Assembly: GCA_050248155.1 (NCBI GenBank)
Contig: JBFWSW010000018.1
Coordinates: 9,417-73,416 of the forward strand
DNA: 64,000 nucleotides
DNA from: VFMC01 sp050248155
GTDB lineage: Bacteria; Actinomycetota; Acidimicrobiia; Acidimicrobiales; Ilumatobacteraceae
Direction of reading: 5' to 3'
Position 1 is the first letter of the stretch, and each line of letters begins with the position of its first letter. Below are positions 48,607-57,424 of the stretch, piece after piece. The notes beneath the pieces are model-generated. The model was not told the origin of the DNA. It did not search any database and was given only the letters and a program-made list of their open reading frames with translations. The translations under genes were made by a program, and so were the position numbers.

Positions 48607-49523
48607 CGGAGGCAGCGCAACCACAGCTCGACGTCGGCGCCGTCGTGGGTGTGCAGCCCGACGCGTTGCGCGACGATGTCGAGACGGTCGCGGGCGCGTC
48701 GCTCGGCCATGCCCGGCTCACCATGTCGTGGGCGGCCGCGCAGCCTCGCGCCGGCGCCATCGACGGTGGGGTCGTCGAGTCGATCCGCTCGGCGATCGCT
48801 GCGCTGCGGTCCGCCGGCGCCACGGCTTGGGTGTGCCTGCTGTCGCCCGAGGTGCCCGTCTGGTTCGACAACGAGGGCGGGTTCACCGATGCGCGCTTCG
48901 CCGGCCACTGGTGGCCGCGATGGGTCGAGCTCGCAGCCGACGCCCTGGGCGACGACGTCGACGGATGGGTCCCCTTCGAGGCGCCGTACGCGATCGCCAA
49001 CCGCCTCGTGCCCGACGACCCCCGTCGCCACGGCGAGGTGGTCGACACCCTCCTCGTCGCGTGGCGGGACGCCTGGCGGATCCTCCATGGCCCACGCCCG
49101 GTCGCGACGTCGCTCGACGTGCGAACCGTCCCGATCCCTCGCGACGACGTCCCGGCGGCCGAACGAGCCCGGCGTGACGATCACCTGCGCTGGCGGACCT
49201 GGCTGCGAGCGCTGCGCGACGGCACGATCACGATCCCTGGGAGAGCCGACCGCGAGCTCGCCGACCTCGACGGCGCATGCGACGTGCTCGGCATCGCGAC
49301 GAGCGATGCCGACGACCTCGAGGCCCTGCTGCACCGCACCGCCGATCAGGGTCCCGATCGCCCGCTCGCCGTCACGTTCCGCCCCAACGGCCCCGACGTC
49401 GACGCCCGGGCCGAGATCGCCCACGACGTCATCGACCACCTCCGCGCGCTCACCGCGACCCTGCCGCTGACGCGCGTGACCTTCACCGACGTCGAAGCCA
49501 CCGCCCGCGCCATCGCCGGCTGA
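48603..49523 (+). CDS. Short GH1-like (beta-glucosidase-fold) protein
   Basis: The 306-residue protein resembles the N-terminal part of GH1 beta/alpha barrels: WVCLLSPEVPVWFDNEGGF, WWPRWVELAADALGDDVDGWVPFEAPYAIANRL (in parts, about 100-140) and LLVAWRDAWRIL. The acid/base loop TLNEP reads VPFEAP, keeping the Glu. True GH1 enzymes have about 450 residues with a second catalytic Glu (TENG); I see no such motif here. It may be a degenerate barrel or another hydrolase. It is translated with the cyclase through a 4-nt overlap. Confidence 0.6.
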   Translation: MTEAAQPQLDVGAVVGVQPDALRDDVETVAGASLGHARLTMSWAAAQPRAGAIDGGVVESIRSAIAALRSAGATAWVCLLSPEVPVWFDNEGGFTDARFAGHWWPRWVELAADALGDDVDGWVPFEAPYAIANRLVPDDPRRHGEVVDTLLVAWRDAWRILHGPRPVATSLDVRTVPIPRDDVPAAERARRDDHLRWRTWLRALRDGTITIPGRADRELADLDGACDVLGIATSDADDLEALLHRTADQGPDRPLAVTFRPNGPDVDARAEIAHDVIDHLRALTATLPLTRVTFTDVEATARAIAG

Positions 49524-49533
49524 CCCGCGGCCG

Positions 49534-49582
49534 CAACTTCGGGGCTGCCGGGCGATCTTCTCGCCTCCCAGCCCCGAAGTTG
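49534..49582. terminator. Bidirectional terminator with 14-bp stem
   Basis: CAACTTCGGGGCTG (49534-49547) and CAGCCCCGAAGTTG (49569-49582) are perfect complements around a 21-nt loop that contains its own GGCGA/TCGCC stem. It lies in the convergent gap 49524-49595. Sequence and loop length recall the repeats at 44693. Confidence 0.75.
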
Positions 49583-49595
49583 GCGATGGAACGGG

Positions 49596-51014
49596 TCAGC
49601 TGCGGCTGCGGTAGGTGGCGCCGGCGGTGCTGGCGTCCTTGTTGAGGCGCTTCGAGAGGTGCAGGCCCTCGAGGACGAACTCGACGGCTGCGGCGACGGC
49701 GGCCGGCGACTCGTCGCCGCCCGTCAGGCCGAGCACCGCCTGGCGCAGTGCGGGCATCTGCTCGACCAGTTGCGCCTCGTCGAGCGACGACACGTCCTCA
49801 CCGGTGTGGGCGACGATGCCCTCCTCGAACGCGCCGATCACGTCACGAACCTGATCGGGCTGGACGCGCTCTTTGTACACCGTGAGCACGGCCCCCTTCA
49901 CGAGGTTCTCGAGGATGACGCCGTCGCGGCCCTCCTCGAGCGACTCGATCTCGATCTTGCCGCTGGACGACGCGGCGAGCGCCTCGAGGTCGCACACCCG
50001 AGCGACGACCGACCGCTCCCCCATCCGCAGACCACGGCGCAGCGCGTTCGCGCCGAGGACCTCGAGGTTGCTGACCGACAGGCGCACGCTGACGCCGCTG
50101 CGCTGGTTGACCTGGTTGCTCGCCCGCGCCATCTGGCTGAACGTGGCGACCACTCGCTCGAGGTAGTCGGGCACGCTGACCTGCACGTCACCGACCGACG
50201 AGGGCCTCGCCTCCTGGCGCATGATCGCCGACTCGGTCTCGGTGTCGAGCGGGTAGTGCGTGCGGATCTGGCTGCCGAAGCGATCTTTCAACGGGGTGAT
50301 GATGCGGCCGCGGTTCGTGTAGTCCTCGGGGTTGGCGCTGGCCACGAGCATGATGTCGAGCGGCAGGCGGATCTTGTAGCCGCGCACCTGCACGTCGCGC
50401 TCTTCGAGCACGTTGAGCAGGCCGACCTGGATGCGTTCGGCGAGGTCGGGGATCTCGTTGATCGCGAAGATGCCGCGATTGGTGCGGGGCACGAGGCCGT
50501 AGTGGAGCGTGAGCTCGTCGCTGAGGTATCGGCCCTCCGCGACCCGGATGGGGTCGACCTCGCCGATCAGGTCGGCGATCGACGTGTCGGGTGTGGCCAG
50601 CTTCTCGCCGAAGCGCTCGTCGCGGTGCACCCAGTCGATGGGTGTGTCGTCGCCGTCGTTCTCGACGAGCGTCCGTGCGTGGCGGCTGACCGGGTGGTAC
50701 GGATCGTCGTTGATCTCACTGCCGGCGACGATGGGCATCCACTCGTCGAGCAGGCGGGTCAGCGAGCGGATCATCCGGGTCTTCGCCTGGCCACGTTCAC
50801 CCAGGAAGATGATGTCGTGGCCGGCCAGGAGCGCGTTCTCGAGCTGCGGCATCACGGTGTGCTCGTAGCCCATGACGCCTTCGAACAGAGGTTCACCGGC
50901 CGCGATCCGGGCGACCGCGTTGCGCCGGATCTCTTCCTTCACGGGTGACGACGTCCAGCCTGAGGCGCGGAGCTCACCGAGCGTACGAGGACGGGGATCG
51001 GGGGGGCTCGTCAT
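49596..51014 (-). CDS. MoxR/magnesium-chelatase-like AAA ATPase
   Basis: A 472-residue cytosolic ATPase. Walker A is GERGQAKTR (about 72-80) and Walker B is GIFAINEIPDL (about 180-190). VLEERDVQVRGYKIRLPLD and ASANPEDYTNRGRIITPLKDRFGS supply sensor 1 and the Arg finger region. The C-terminal lid domain runs to about 400. It is likely the motor that acts on or with the VWA protein at 45934-47952. ATG 51014 follows TAGGGT by 6 nt, the same promoter form as the VWA gene. Confidence 0.9.
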   Translation of the reverse strand: MTSPPDPRPRTLGELRASGWTSSPVKEEIRRNAVARIAAGEPLFEGVMGYEHTVMPQLENALLAGHDIIFLGERGQAKTRMIRSLTRLLDEWMPIVAGSEINDDPYHPVSRHARTLVENDGDDTPIDWVHRDERFGEKLATPDTSIADLIGEVDPIRVAEGRYLSDELTLHYGLVPRTNRGIFAINEIPDLAERIQVGLLNVLEERDVQVRGYKIRLPLDIMLVASANPEDYTNRGRIITPLKDRFGSQIRTHYPLDTETESAIMRQEARPSSVGDVQVSVPDYLERVVATFSQMARASNQVNQRSGVSVRLSVSNLEVLGANALRRGLRMGERSVVARVCDLEALAASSSGKIEIESLEEGRDGVILENLVKGAVLTVYKERVQPDQVRDVIGAFEEGIVAHTGEDVSSLDEAQLVEQMPALRQAVLGLTGGDESPAAVAAAVEFVLEGLHLSKRLNKDASTAGATYRSRS

Positions 51015-51020
51015 GAATCG

Positions 51021-51026
51021 ACCCTA
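51021..51026 (-). promoter_or_regulatory. -10 hexamer for the AAA ATPase gene
   Basis: TAGGGT on the minus strand, 6 nt before ATG 51014; identical in sequence and spacing to the VWA gene's element. Confidence 0.5.
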
Positions 51027-51104
51027 CCAAGGCACATGGGGGTGTCGGGGTGGCGCGGCAGGGGAAGCGGGCGCGATGGAGGCGGCAGCCGCCGAGGTCA
51101 GCAT

Positions 51105-51110
51105 TACGCT
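51105..51110 (+). promoter_or_regulatory. -10 hexamer for the GH2 gene
   Basis: TACGCT ends 6 nt before ATG 51117. Confidence 0.45.
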
Positions 51111-51116
51111 CGGCGC

Positions 51117-53183
51117 ATGGACCTGAGCGGCGCGTGGCGAGCGTGCGCCGCCGATGACGAGCTACGACGCAACGCCATCGGGCTCGAGGTCGACGACAGC
51201 CAGTGGCCCACGATCTCGGTTCCCGGGCACTGGCGTGCCACACCGGAGTTCGCCGACTTCGACGGGCCGATGCTCTATCGACACCGCTTCCGACTCGATC
51301 CACCGAACGAGGACGAGCGCGTCTTCGTCACCTTCGACGGCATCTTCTACCAAGCCGACGTCTGGCTGGACGGCGCCTACCTCGGCGATCCCGAGGGCTA
51401 CTTCTTCCAACACCGCTTCGACATCACGAGCCTCGCCCGACTCTCGAGTGAGCACGTCCTCGCGGTCGAGGTCACCTGCTCGCGCCAGCGCGACCCTCGG
51501 TCGAAGCGCAACATCACCGGCGTCCTCCAGGACGGAGAATCCTACGACCGCGAATGGAACCCGGGCGGCCTGTGGCGTCCGGTCGCGATCGACGTGACGG
51601 GTCCCGTTCGGATCGACCACTGCCGGGTGCTCTGCCGCGACGCCAACGACGCGCGCGCACATCTCCGGCTGCATGCCCGTCTCGACAGCGACGCGCCGCG
51701 ACGCGCGCGCGTCACGACCTTCGTCGACGGTGTCGCCCACTCGCGCCAGGACCATCCGCTGGCGCTCGGCACCAACGAGATCGCATGGAACCTCGACATC
51801 ACCAAGCCGCGCCTGTGGTGGCCGTGGTCGATGGGCGAGCAGCCGTTGACCGAGGTGCGCGTCGAGGTCGCGGTCGACGGCGCGCTGAGCGATCGGCACG
51901 AGGTGCGCACCGGGTTGCGCGAGATCGCGCTCGAGGACTGGGTGTTCTCGGTCAACGGCGAGCGACTGTTCGCGAAGGGTGTGACAGCAGGCCCGACGGC
52001 ACTCGACCTCGCATCGGTGTCGGCGGAGACGGTTCGCCACGACGTGGTGCTGGCGCGCGAAGCGGGGCTCGACCTCATCCGCGTGAAGGGCCACATCGCG
52101 CGGCCCGAGCTGTACGACGAGGCCGACCAGCGCGGCATGCTCGTGTGGCAGGACTTCCCCCTGCACGGCCACCACGCACGCTCGGTGCGGCGGCAGGCAG
52201 TCGAGCAGGCCCGAGCTGCCGTCGACGCGCTGGGGCACCACCCGTCGGTCGCCGTGTGGTGCGGCCACGACACGCCCGAGCAGAGCATCGTCGGACAAGA
52301 GCTGCCGACCTGGAACCGGACGATCCTCGACCGCTGGGTGAAGCGCGCCTTCGAGAAGGCGGACGAATCACGGCCCGTCCTCGCCCACAGCGGCGTCCTT
52401 CCGCACCTGCCGCAGCTGGAAGGTACCGACACCCGCCTCCGGCTCGGCTGGGGACACGGTGACGAGCGCGACCTCCCTGCCTTCGCCGCCACGATGCCGC
52501 GGCTCGTGCGCTTCGTGAGCGAGTTCGGGTCACAGTCCGTGCCCGACGGCGAGCCCCTCGTGACGGTCGGCGGGTGGCCAGACGTCGACTGGGACCTGCT
52601 CGAGCGTCGCTGCGGACTCGAGATGGAAGCCATGACGAGGTACGTCAACCCTGGCAAGTTCGCGACCTACGACGAGTGGTGTACCGCGACCCAGGTGTAC
52701 CAGGCCACCTTGCTGCGCCATCACATCGAGACGCTGCGCCGCCTGAAGTACCGGCCGGCCGGGGGGTTCTGCCTCGCGTCGCTCGCCGATCCGGCGCCCA
52801 TGATCTCCACGGCGATCCTCGATCACGAGCGGCAGCCGAAGCTGGCGTTCGCGAGCGTCACCGATGCGTGTCGCCCGGTGATCGTCGTCGCCGACCGCAT
52901 GGCCGATCGGCTGACGGCCGGCACCGGCGTCGCGCTCGACGTGCACGTCGTCAACGACCTCCGACATCCGCTCGATGAGGCCGACTGCACGGCCACCCTT
53001 CGGTGGGCGGGCGGCAGCCACCGGTGGCAGTGGCGCGGGGACGTGCCGGCCGACGACTGCGTGCGGGTGGGGATGGTCCGCTTCGTCGTCCCCGACGCAC
53101 CGGGCGAGATGTGGCTCGACCTGACGCTGGTGTACGGCGACCAGGCGTGTTCGAACCGGTACGCGGCGATCATCGAACGCTGA
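51117..53183 (+). CDS. Glycoside hydrolase family 2 protein (beta-mannosidase-like)
   Basis: The 688-residue protein has a GH2 sugar-binding jelly-roll (about 1-165, VPGHWRATPEF and WNPGGLWRPVAIDVTG), an immunoglobulin-like domain (about 170-270) and a TIM barrel (about 275-560). The nucleophile is probably Glu469 in VSEFGSQS. The acid/base place, normally W-x-G-N-N-E, reads WCGHDTPEQ (381-389), so the usual Glu is missing; Asp385 or Glu388 may substitute. A beta-sandwich ends the protein. No signal peptide. It may be a weakened or altered-specificity enzyme. Confidence 0.82.
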   Translation: MDLSGAWRACAADDELRRNAIGLEVDDSQWPTISVPGHWRATPEFADFDGPMLYRHRFRLDPPNEDERVFVTFDGIFYQADVWLDGAYLGDPEGYFFQHRFDITSLARLSSEHVLAVEVTCSRQRDPRSKRNITGVLQDGESYDREWNPGGLWRPVAIDVTGPVRIDHCRVLCRDANDARAHLRLHARLDSDAPRRARVTTFVDGVAHSRQDHPLALGTNEIAWNLDITKPRLWWPWSMGEQPLTEVRVEVAVDGALSDRHEVRTGLREIALEDWVFSVNGERLFAKGVTAGPTALDLASVSAETVRHDVVLAREAGLDLIRVKGHIARPELYDEADQRGMLVWQDFPLHGHHARSVRRQAVEQARAAVDALGHHPSVAVWCGHDTPEQSIVGQELPTWNRTILDRWVKRAFEKADESRPVLAHSGVLPHLPQLEGTDTRLRLGWGHGDERDLPAFAATMPRLVRFVSEFGSQSVPDGEPLVTVGGWPDVDWDLLERRCGLEMEAMTRYVNPGKFATYDEWCTATQVYQATLLRHHIETLRRLKYRPAGGFCLASLADPAPMISTAILDHERQPKLAFASVTDACRPVIVVADRMADRLTAGTGVALDVHVVNDLRHPLDEADCTATLRWAGGSHRWQWRGDVPADDCVRVGMVRFVVPDAPGEMWLDLTLVYGDQACSNRYAAIIER

Positions 53184-53198
53184 GCTCGGTCTCGGGCC

Positions 53199-54647
53199 TC
53201 AGCCCGTGCACGACGCCTCGTCGTGCGGCTGCACGCGGTACAGCACGCCGCCGGCGACCTCGTGCTCTGCGTCGAGTCGAACCACCCGCAGCAGGTCGGG
53301 ACGCCGTTCCTCCGGTCCGTCGCCGGCGTTCGTCAACGACGAGAACCAAGCGAGATAGGTGGGGCGCTCGCACGCGAGCGAGAGCAACCGCTCCGCGCCG
53401 ATCGGGTAGTGGCTGTTGCCCGGACGCGGCCGCGTGAAGGCGAACAGGGTCGGCTCTCTCCGGCTCTGCCACCAGAGCCCCCACGGGTTGTTGGTCAGCA
53501 GCTGCACGTCGGCCGGCAGCGCGTCGACGGCGTCGTACATCTCGGCCGAGTAGAGCGACCGATCGCCGCTCGACGCGTAGTCGGGCACGTCAGCTGCCAT
53601 GGTGACTCCCTGCCACGCCCACAGCCCGACGGCCGACGCGACGAGCAACCTGCCCGGCCAGGATCGGATGACTGCACCCGCCGCGACGGCCACGACATAG
53701 ACCAAGGGAATCAACATCGGCGACATCACCCGTGCCGAGATGTCGTTCGCGGTCAGCCGCCGAGCGACCACCGGTAGGGCGAAGTTCGCCGCGGCGTACA
53801 CGAGCAGCCCAGCCCGCACAGGGTCGAGCGTGCCGTTGCCCTCCCACACCAGCCCGGCGACCACGAGCGCGATCAGGGCCAGCACACCGATCGCCGTCGC
53901 CCAGTCGGCCGAGTGCCCCTCGCCGATCAGCACGTCACCGAGGGCTCGGAACGGCCGACGCAGCAGCACGCCCCACGAGTCCGACGTTCCCCCCTCGAAG
54001 CGTGGGCCGAGCGGATGTCCGTCGACAGCCAGGTTGTGGACGATCCACGCTGTGGCGGGCACCCCGGCACCGACGGTGTACGCCGCGACCGATCGCCACC
54101 GATCGCCACCGCGCTCCGGTCGGAGCACGGCGAGGGCGACCACCATCGCACCGGCCATGACGAGGCTGGCACCGGCGTAGCGAGCGAGGAAGCCGATCGA
54201 TGCAAGCGCGCCGGCCAAGGCGCAGCGACCAGGGCTGACGCCGTGCCGGAAGACGACGAACATCGCGAGCGACGCCGCGATGTAGGGCAGTTCGCTGAAC
54301 CCCGACGCAGCGACCAGGACGAACGACGCGCAGGCACCGAGCAGCACCGCACCGATCACTCCCGCAACGAACCCTGCTCGAGCCCGGATCAGGACGTACT
54401 GCAACCACGCGGCTGCCCCGACGCACACGGCGCTCACGACGCGGGCCCAGCCGATGCCGCGCCCTCCGGGGGCCAGCAGCAGCGGCTGCACCGGTCCGAA
54501 CACCGTCAGCTGATCCCCGGTGAAGTCGGTGAGCCCGCGGCCGTGGCGCAGGTGGTCGGCGACCGACAGATACGTGATCGAGTCCGGCGACAGCCGCAGG
54601 CCATCGCGTGTCGCGACGAGGACGAGCGAGGCGCACACGACCGACAC
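53199..54647 (-). CDS. Multi-pass membrane protein, GT-C/ArnT-like glycosyltransferase fold
   Basis: A protein of about 482 residues with ten or so hydrophobic helices up to about residue 360, then a soluble C-terminal region of about 115 residues. The first extracytoplasmic loop has RLSPDSITYLSVADHLRHGRGL (parts, about 19-40), the position where GT-C polyprenyl-phosphate sugar transferases carry their catalytic acidic residue. The acceptor is unknown. GTG 54647 is used; the frame upstream overlaps sdhB. It lies just downstream of sdhB on the same strand but shares no obvious function. Confidence 0.72.
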   Translation of the reverse strand: MSVVCASLVLVATRDGLRLSPDSITYLSVADHLRHGRGLTDFTGDQLTVFGPVQPLLLAPGGRGIGWARVVSAVCVGAAAWLQYVLIRARAGFVAGVIGAVLLGACASFVLVAASGFSELPYIAASLAMFVVFRHGVSPGRCALAGALASIGFLARYAGASLVMAGAMVVALAVLRPERGGDRWRSVAAYTVGAGVPATAWIVHNLAVDGHPLGPRFEGGTSDSWGVLLRRPFRALGDVLIGEGHSADWATAIGVLALIALVVAGLVWEGNGTLDPVRAGLLVYAAANFALPVVARRLTANDISARVMSPMLIPLVYVVAVAAGAVIRSWPGRLLVASAVGLWAWQGVTMAADVPDYASSGDRSLYSAEMYDAVDALPADVQLLTNNPWGLWWQSRREPTLFAFTRPRPGNSHYPIGAERLLSLACERPTYLAWFSSLTNAGDGPEERRPDLLRVVRLDAEHEVAGGVLYRVQPHDEASCTG

Positions 54648-54679
54648 CGCGAGGGCGACGGCGTGCTCGCCGCGAGCGC

Positions 54680-55453
54680 TCAGGTGCGCGACAGCGCCCT
54701 CCGGTTCTTGAACTTGGCCTTGCGGTAGTCCTGGTGCATGAGCGCGATCACGTCGATCGAGATCTCCTTCGGGCACGCGGCCTCGCACTCGCCGTGGTTG
54801 GTGCACGAACCGAAGTAGCCGTCCATCGTCTCGACCATCGCCTCGACCCGCGCGTAGCGCTCGGCCTGTCCCTGCGGGAGCAGGTTGAGGTGGGCGACCT
54901 TGGCACCGGTGAACAGGTTGGCCGCGCCGTTCGGGCACGCGGCGACGCACGCGCCGCAGCCGATGCACGCGGCAGCGTCCATCGCCGCGTCGGCCACGGG
55001 CTTGGGCACCGGGATGAGGTTCGCGTCGGGCGCGCCGCCGGTCTCGGCCGTGATGAAGCCGCCGACCTCGATGATGCGGTCGAGTGCCGCGCGATCGACC
55101 ATGAGGTCCTTGATGATCGGGAAGGCCGACGCGCGCCACGGCTCGACGGTGATCTCGGCGCCGCTCTGGTACTTGCGCATGTGCAGCTGGCACGTCGCGG
55201 TGCCTCGCTGGGGCCCGTGAGCCTGCCCGTCGATCATGAGCGAACACGTGCCGCAGATGCCCTCGCGGCAGTCGTGGTCGAACACCACGGGCTCGCGCCC
55301 CTCGGCGATCAGCTGCTCGTTCAGCACGTCGAGCATCTCGAGGAACGAGGCCTCGTCGCTGATCGACGCGATGAGGTAGCTCTCGAAGTGTCCCGGCGCT
55401 TCGGGGCCTGCCTGGCGCCAGATCTTCAGCTTGATGTCGGAGAGGTGGCTCAC
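54680..55453 (-). CDS. sdhB: Succinate dehydrogenase/fumarate reductase iron-sulfur subunit
   Basis: The 257-residue subunit has [2Fe-2S] ligands Cys62, Cys67, Cys70 and Cys88 (CREGICGTC ... TATC). A ferredoxin domain carries CIGCGACVAACPNG and CTNHGECEAACPKE for the [4Fe-4S] and [3Fe-4S] clusters. The insert after the first cluster is typical of the Bacillus/Bacteroides-type enzyme. It passes electrons from SdhA to the membrane heme subunit. GTG 55453 overlaps the sdhA stop by 4 nt. Confidence 0.96.
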   Translation of the reverse strand: MSHLSDIKLKIWRQAGPEAPGHFESYLIASISDEASFLEMLDVLNEQLIAEGREPVVFDHDCREGICGTCSLMIDGQAHGPQRGTATCQLHMRKYQSGAEITVEPWRASAFPIIKDLMVDRAALDRIIEVGGFITAETGGAPDANLIPVPKPVADAAMDAAACIGCGACVAACPNGAANLFTGAKVAHLNLLPQGQAERYARVEAMVETMDGYFGSCTNHGECEAACPKEISIDVIALMHQDYRKAKFKNRRALSRT

Positions 55454-57414
55454 TTGTAGCTCCGCGTGGCGAGGTGGACGGTGGTGAACTCGAGCGGCTC
55501 GACGTTGCGGATGGCCTGCATCGGGTCGCCGGTCCACTCCCACGCCGCGACGTGGGCGAAGTGCTCGTCGTCGCGCTTGGCCTCGCCTTCCTCGTCCTGG
55601 TACTCGGCGCGGAAGTGCCCGCCGCAGCTCTCGCGCCGCTCGAGCGCGTCGCGGCACATGAGCATGCCCAATTGGAAGAAGTCGTCGATGCGACCGGCCT
55701 TCTCGAGCGTCTGGTTGACCGACCCCGCATCACCGGTCACGCGGAGATCCTTCTGGAACTCGTCGTACAGCGCAGGGATCTCGGAGAGCGCTTTCTCGAG
55801 GCCTTGCTCGGTGCGCTCCATGCCGCAGTGGTCCCAGATGATCTTGCCGAGCTCGCGATGGAACCAGTCGGGCGATCGGGTGCCCTTGATGTCGACGAAC
55901 GCCTGGAAGCGCCGTCGGGCCTCGTCCTCGGCAGCCTTGAACTCGGGATGGTCGGTGCCCGGCACGGGCTTGTTGAGCATCGGCGCGAGGTAGTTGCCGA
56001 TGGTGTACGGCAGCACGAAGTAGCCGTCGGACAGCCCTTGCATGAGCGCCGAGGCGCCCAGACGGTTGGCCCCGTGATCGCTGAAGTTGGCCTCACCGGC
56101 CGAGTACAGACCCGGCACGGTGGTCATCAGCTCGTAGTCGACCCAGAGCCCACCCATCGTGTAGTGGCTGGCGGGGTAGATGCGCATCGGCACGCTGTAG
56201 GGGTCTTCGCCCGCGATGCGCTCGTACATCTCGAAGAGGTTGCCGTACCGCTCCTCGACGACCTCCTTGCCGAGCCGGTTGACCGCGTCGGAGAAGTCGA
56301 GGTACACGCCGTTCTTCAGGGGCCCGACGCCGCGACCGCTGTCGACGGCGCGCTTGGCCGCGCGCGACGAGATGTCGCGGGGCGCGAGGTTGCCGAAGCT
56401 CGGATACAGCCGCTCGAGGTAGTAGTCACGCTGGTCCTCGGGGATCTGCGCGGGTGGGCGCTCGTCACCGACCTCCTTGGGCACCCAGACGCGGCCATCG
56501 TTGCGCAACGACTCGGACATCAGCGTGAGCTTGCTCTGGGTGTCGTCGGCCTGCGGGATGCACGTCGGGTGGATCTGCGTGTAGCACGGGTTGGCGAAGA
56601 ACGCGCCCTTGCGATGCGCACGCCACGCCGCGGTGACGTTGCAGTTCATCGCGTTGGTCGACAGGAAGAACACGTTGCCGTAGCCGCCGGTTGCCAGCAC
56701 CACCGCGTGCGCGGCGTGCGAGCGCACCTCGCCGTTGATGAGGTCGCGGGTGACGATGCCGGCGCACCGGCCGTCGATGACGACGACGTCGACGAGCTCG
56801 ATGCGGTTCCACAGCCGGATGTTGCCGAGCCCGACCTGGCGCTCCATCTGCTGATAGGCGCCGAGGAGGAGCTGCTGGCCGGTCTGGCCTCGCGCGTAGA
56901 AGGTGCGGCTGACCTGCGCGCCGCCGAAGCTGCGGTTGTCGAGCAGGCCGCCGTACTCGCGGGCGAACGGCACGCCCTGGGCGACCATCTGGTCGATGAT
57001 CTCGACGCTGACCTCGGCGAGGCGGTGGACGTTCGACTCGCGAGCGCGGAAGTCGCCGCCCTTCACGGTGTCGTAGAAGAGGCGGTGGATCGAGTCGCCG
57101 TCGCCCTTGTAGTTCTTGGCTGCGTTGATGCCGCCCTGCGCGGCGATCGAGTGCGCCCGGCGGGGCGAGTCGTGGAAGGTGAACGCGTCGACCTGGTAGC
57201 CGAGCTCGGCCAGCGTGGCCGCGGCCGACGCACCCGCGAGGCCCGTGCCGACGACGATGACCTTGAACTTGCGCTTGTTGTTCGGGTTGACGAGCTTGAC
57301 GTCGTTCTTGTACGTCTCCCACATCTCGGGGACGGCGACGTTCGGCGACTTGCTCTGCAACTTGGGGTGGCCCGCCTGTCCGGCCGTGCCCGGGGTGATC
57401 ACATCGGTGCTCAT
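55450..57414 (-). CDS. sdhA: Succinate dehydrogenase/fumarate reductase flavoprotein subunit
   Basis: A 654-residue FAD subunit. The FAD fold begins VVGTGLAGASAAATLAELG (about 51-69). The flavin-linked His is in RRAHSIAAQGGINAAKN (about 85-101). The substrate block GALMQG, YTMGGLWVDYE and the catalytic Arg in RRESCGGHFRAEYQD are present. It oxidises succinate in the citric acid cycle at the membrane face. The N-terminal 45 residues before the FAD motif are an extension. It follows sdhC by 10 nt. Confidence 0.97.
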   Translation of the reverse strand: MSTDVITPGTAGQAGHPKLQSKSPNVAVPEMWETYKNDVKLVNPNNKRKFKVIVVGTGLAGASAAATLAELGYQVDAFTFHDSPRRAHSIAAQGGINAAKNYKGDGDSIHRLFYDTVKGGDFRARESNVHRLAEVSVEIIDQMVAQGVPFAREYGGLLDNRSFGGAQVSRTFYARGQTGQQLLLGAYQQMERQVGLGNIRLWNRIELVDVVVIDGRCAGIVTRDLINGEVRSHAAHAVVLATGGYGNVFFLSTNAMNCNVTAAWRAHRKGAFFANPCYTQIHPTCIPQADDTQSKLTLMSESLRNDGRVWVPKEVGDERPPAQIPEDQRDYYLERLYPSFGNLAPRDISSRAAKRAVDSGRGVGPLKNGVYLDFSDAVNRLGKEVVEERYGNLFEMYERIAGEDPYSVPMRIYPASHYTMGGLWVDYELMTTVPGLYSAGEANFSDHGANRLGASALMQGLSDGYFVLPYTIGNYLAPMLNKPVPGTDHPEFKAAEDEARRRFQAFVDIKGTRSPDWFHRELGKIIWDHCGMERTEQGLEKALSEIPALYDEFQKDLRVTGDAGSVNQTLEKAGRIDDFFQLGMLMCRDALERRESCGGHFRAEYQDEEGEAKRDDEHFAHVAAWEWTGDPMQAIRNVEPLEFTTVHLATRSYK

Positions 57415-57424
57415 CGCCTGCCTT

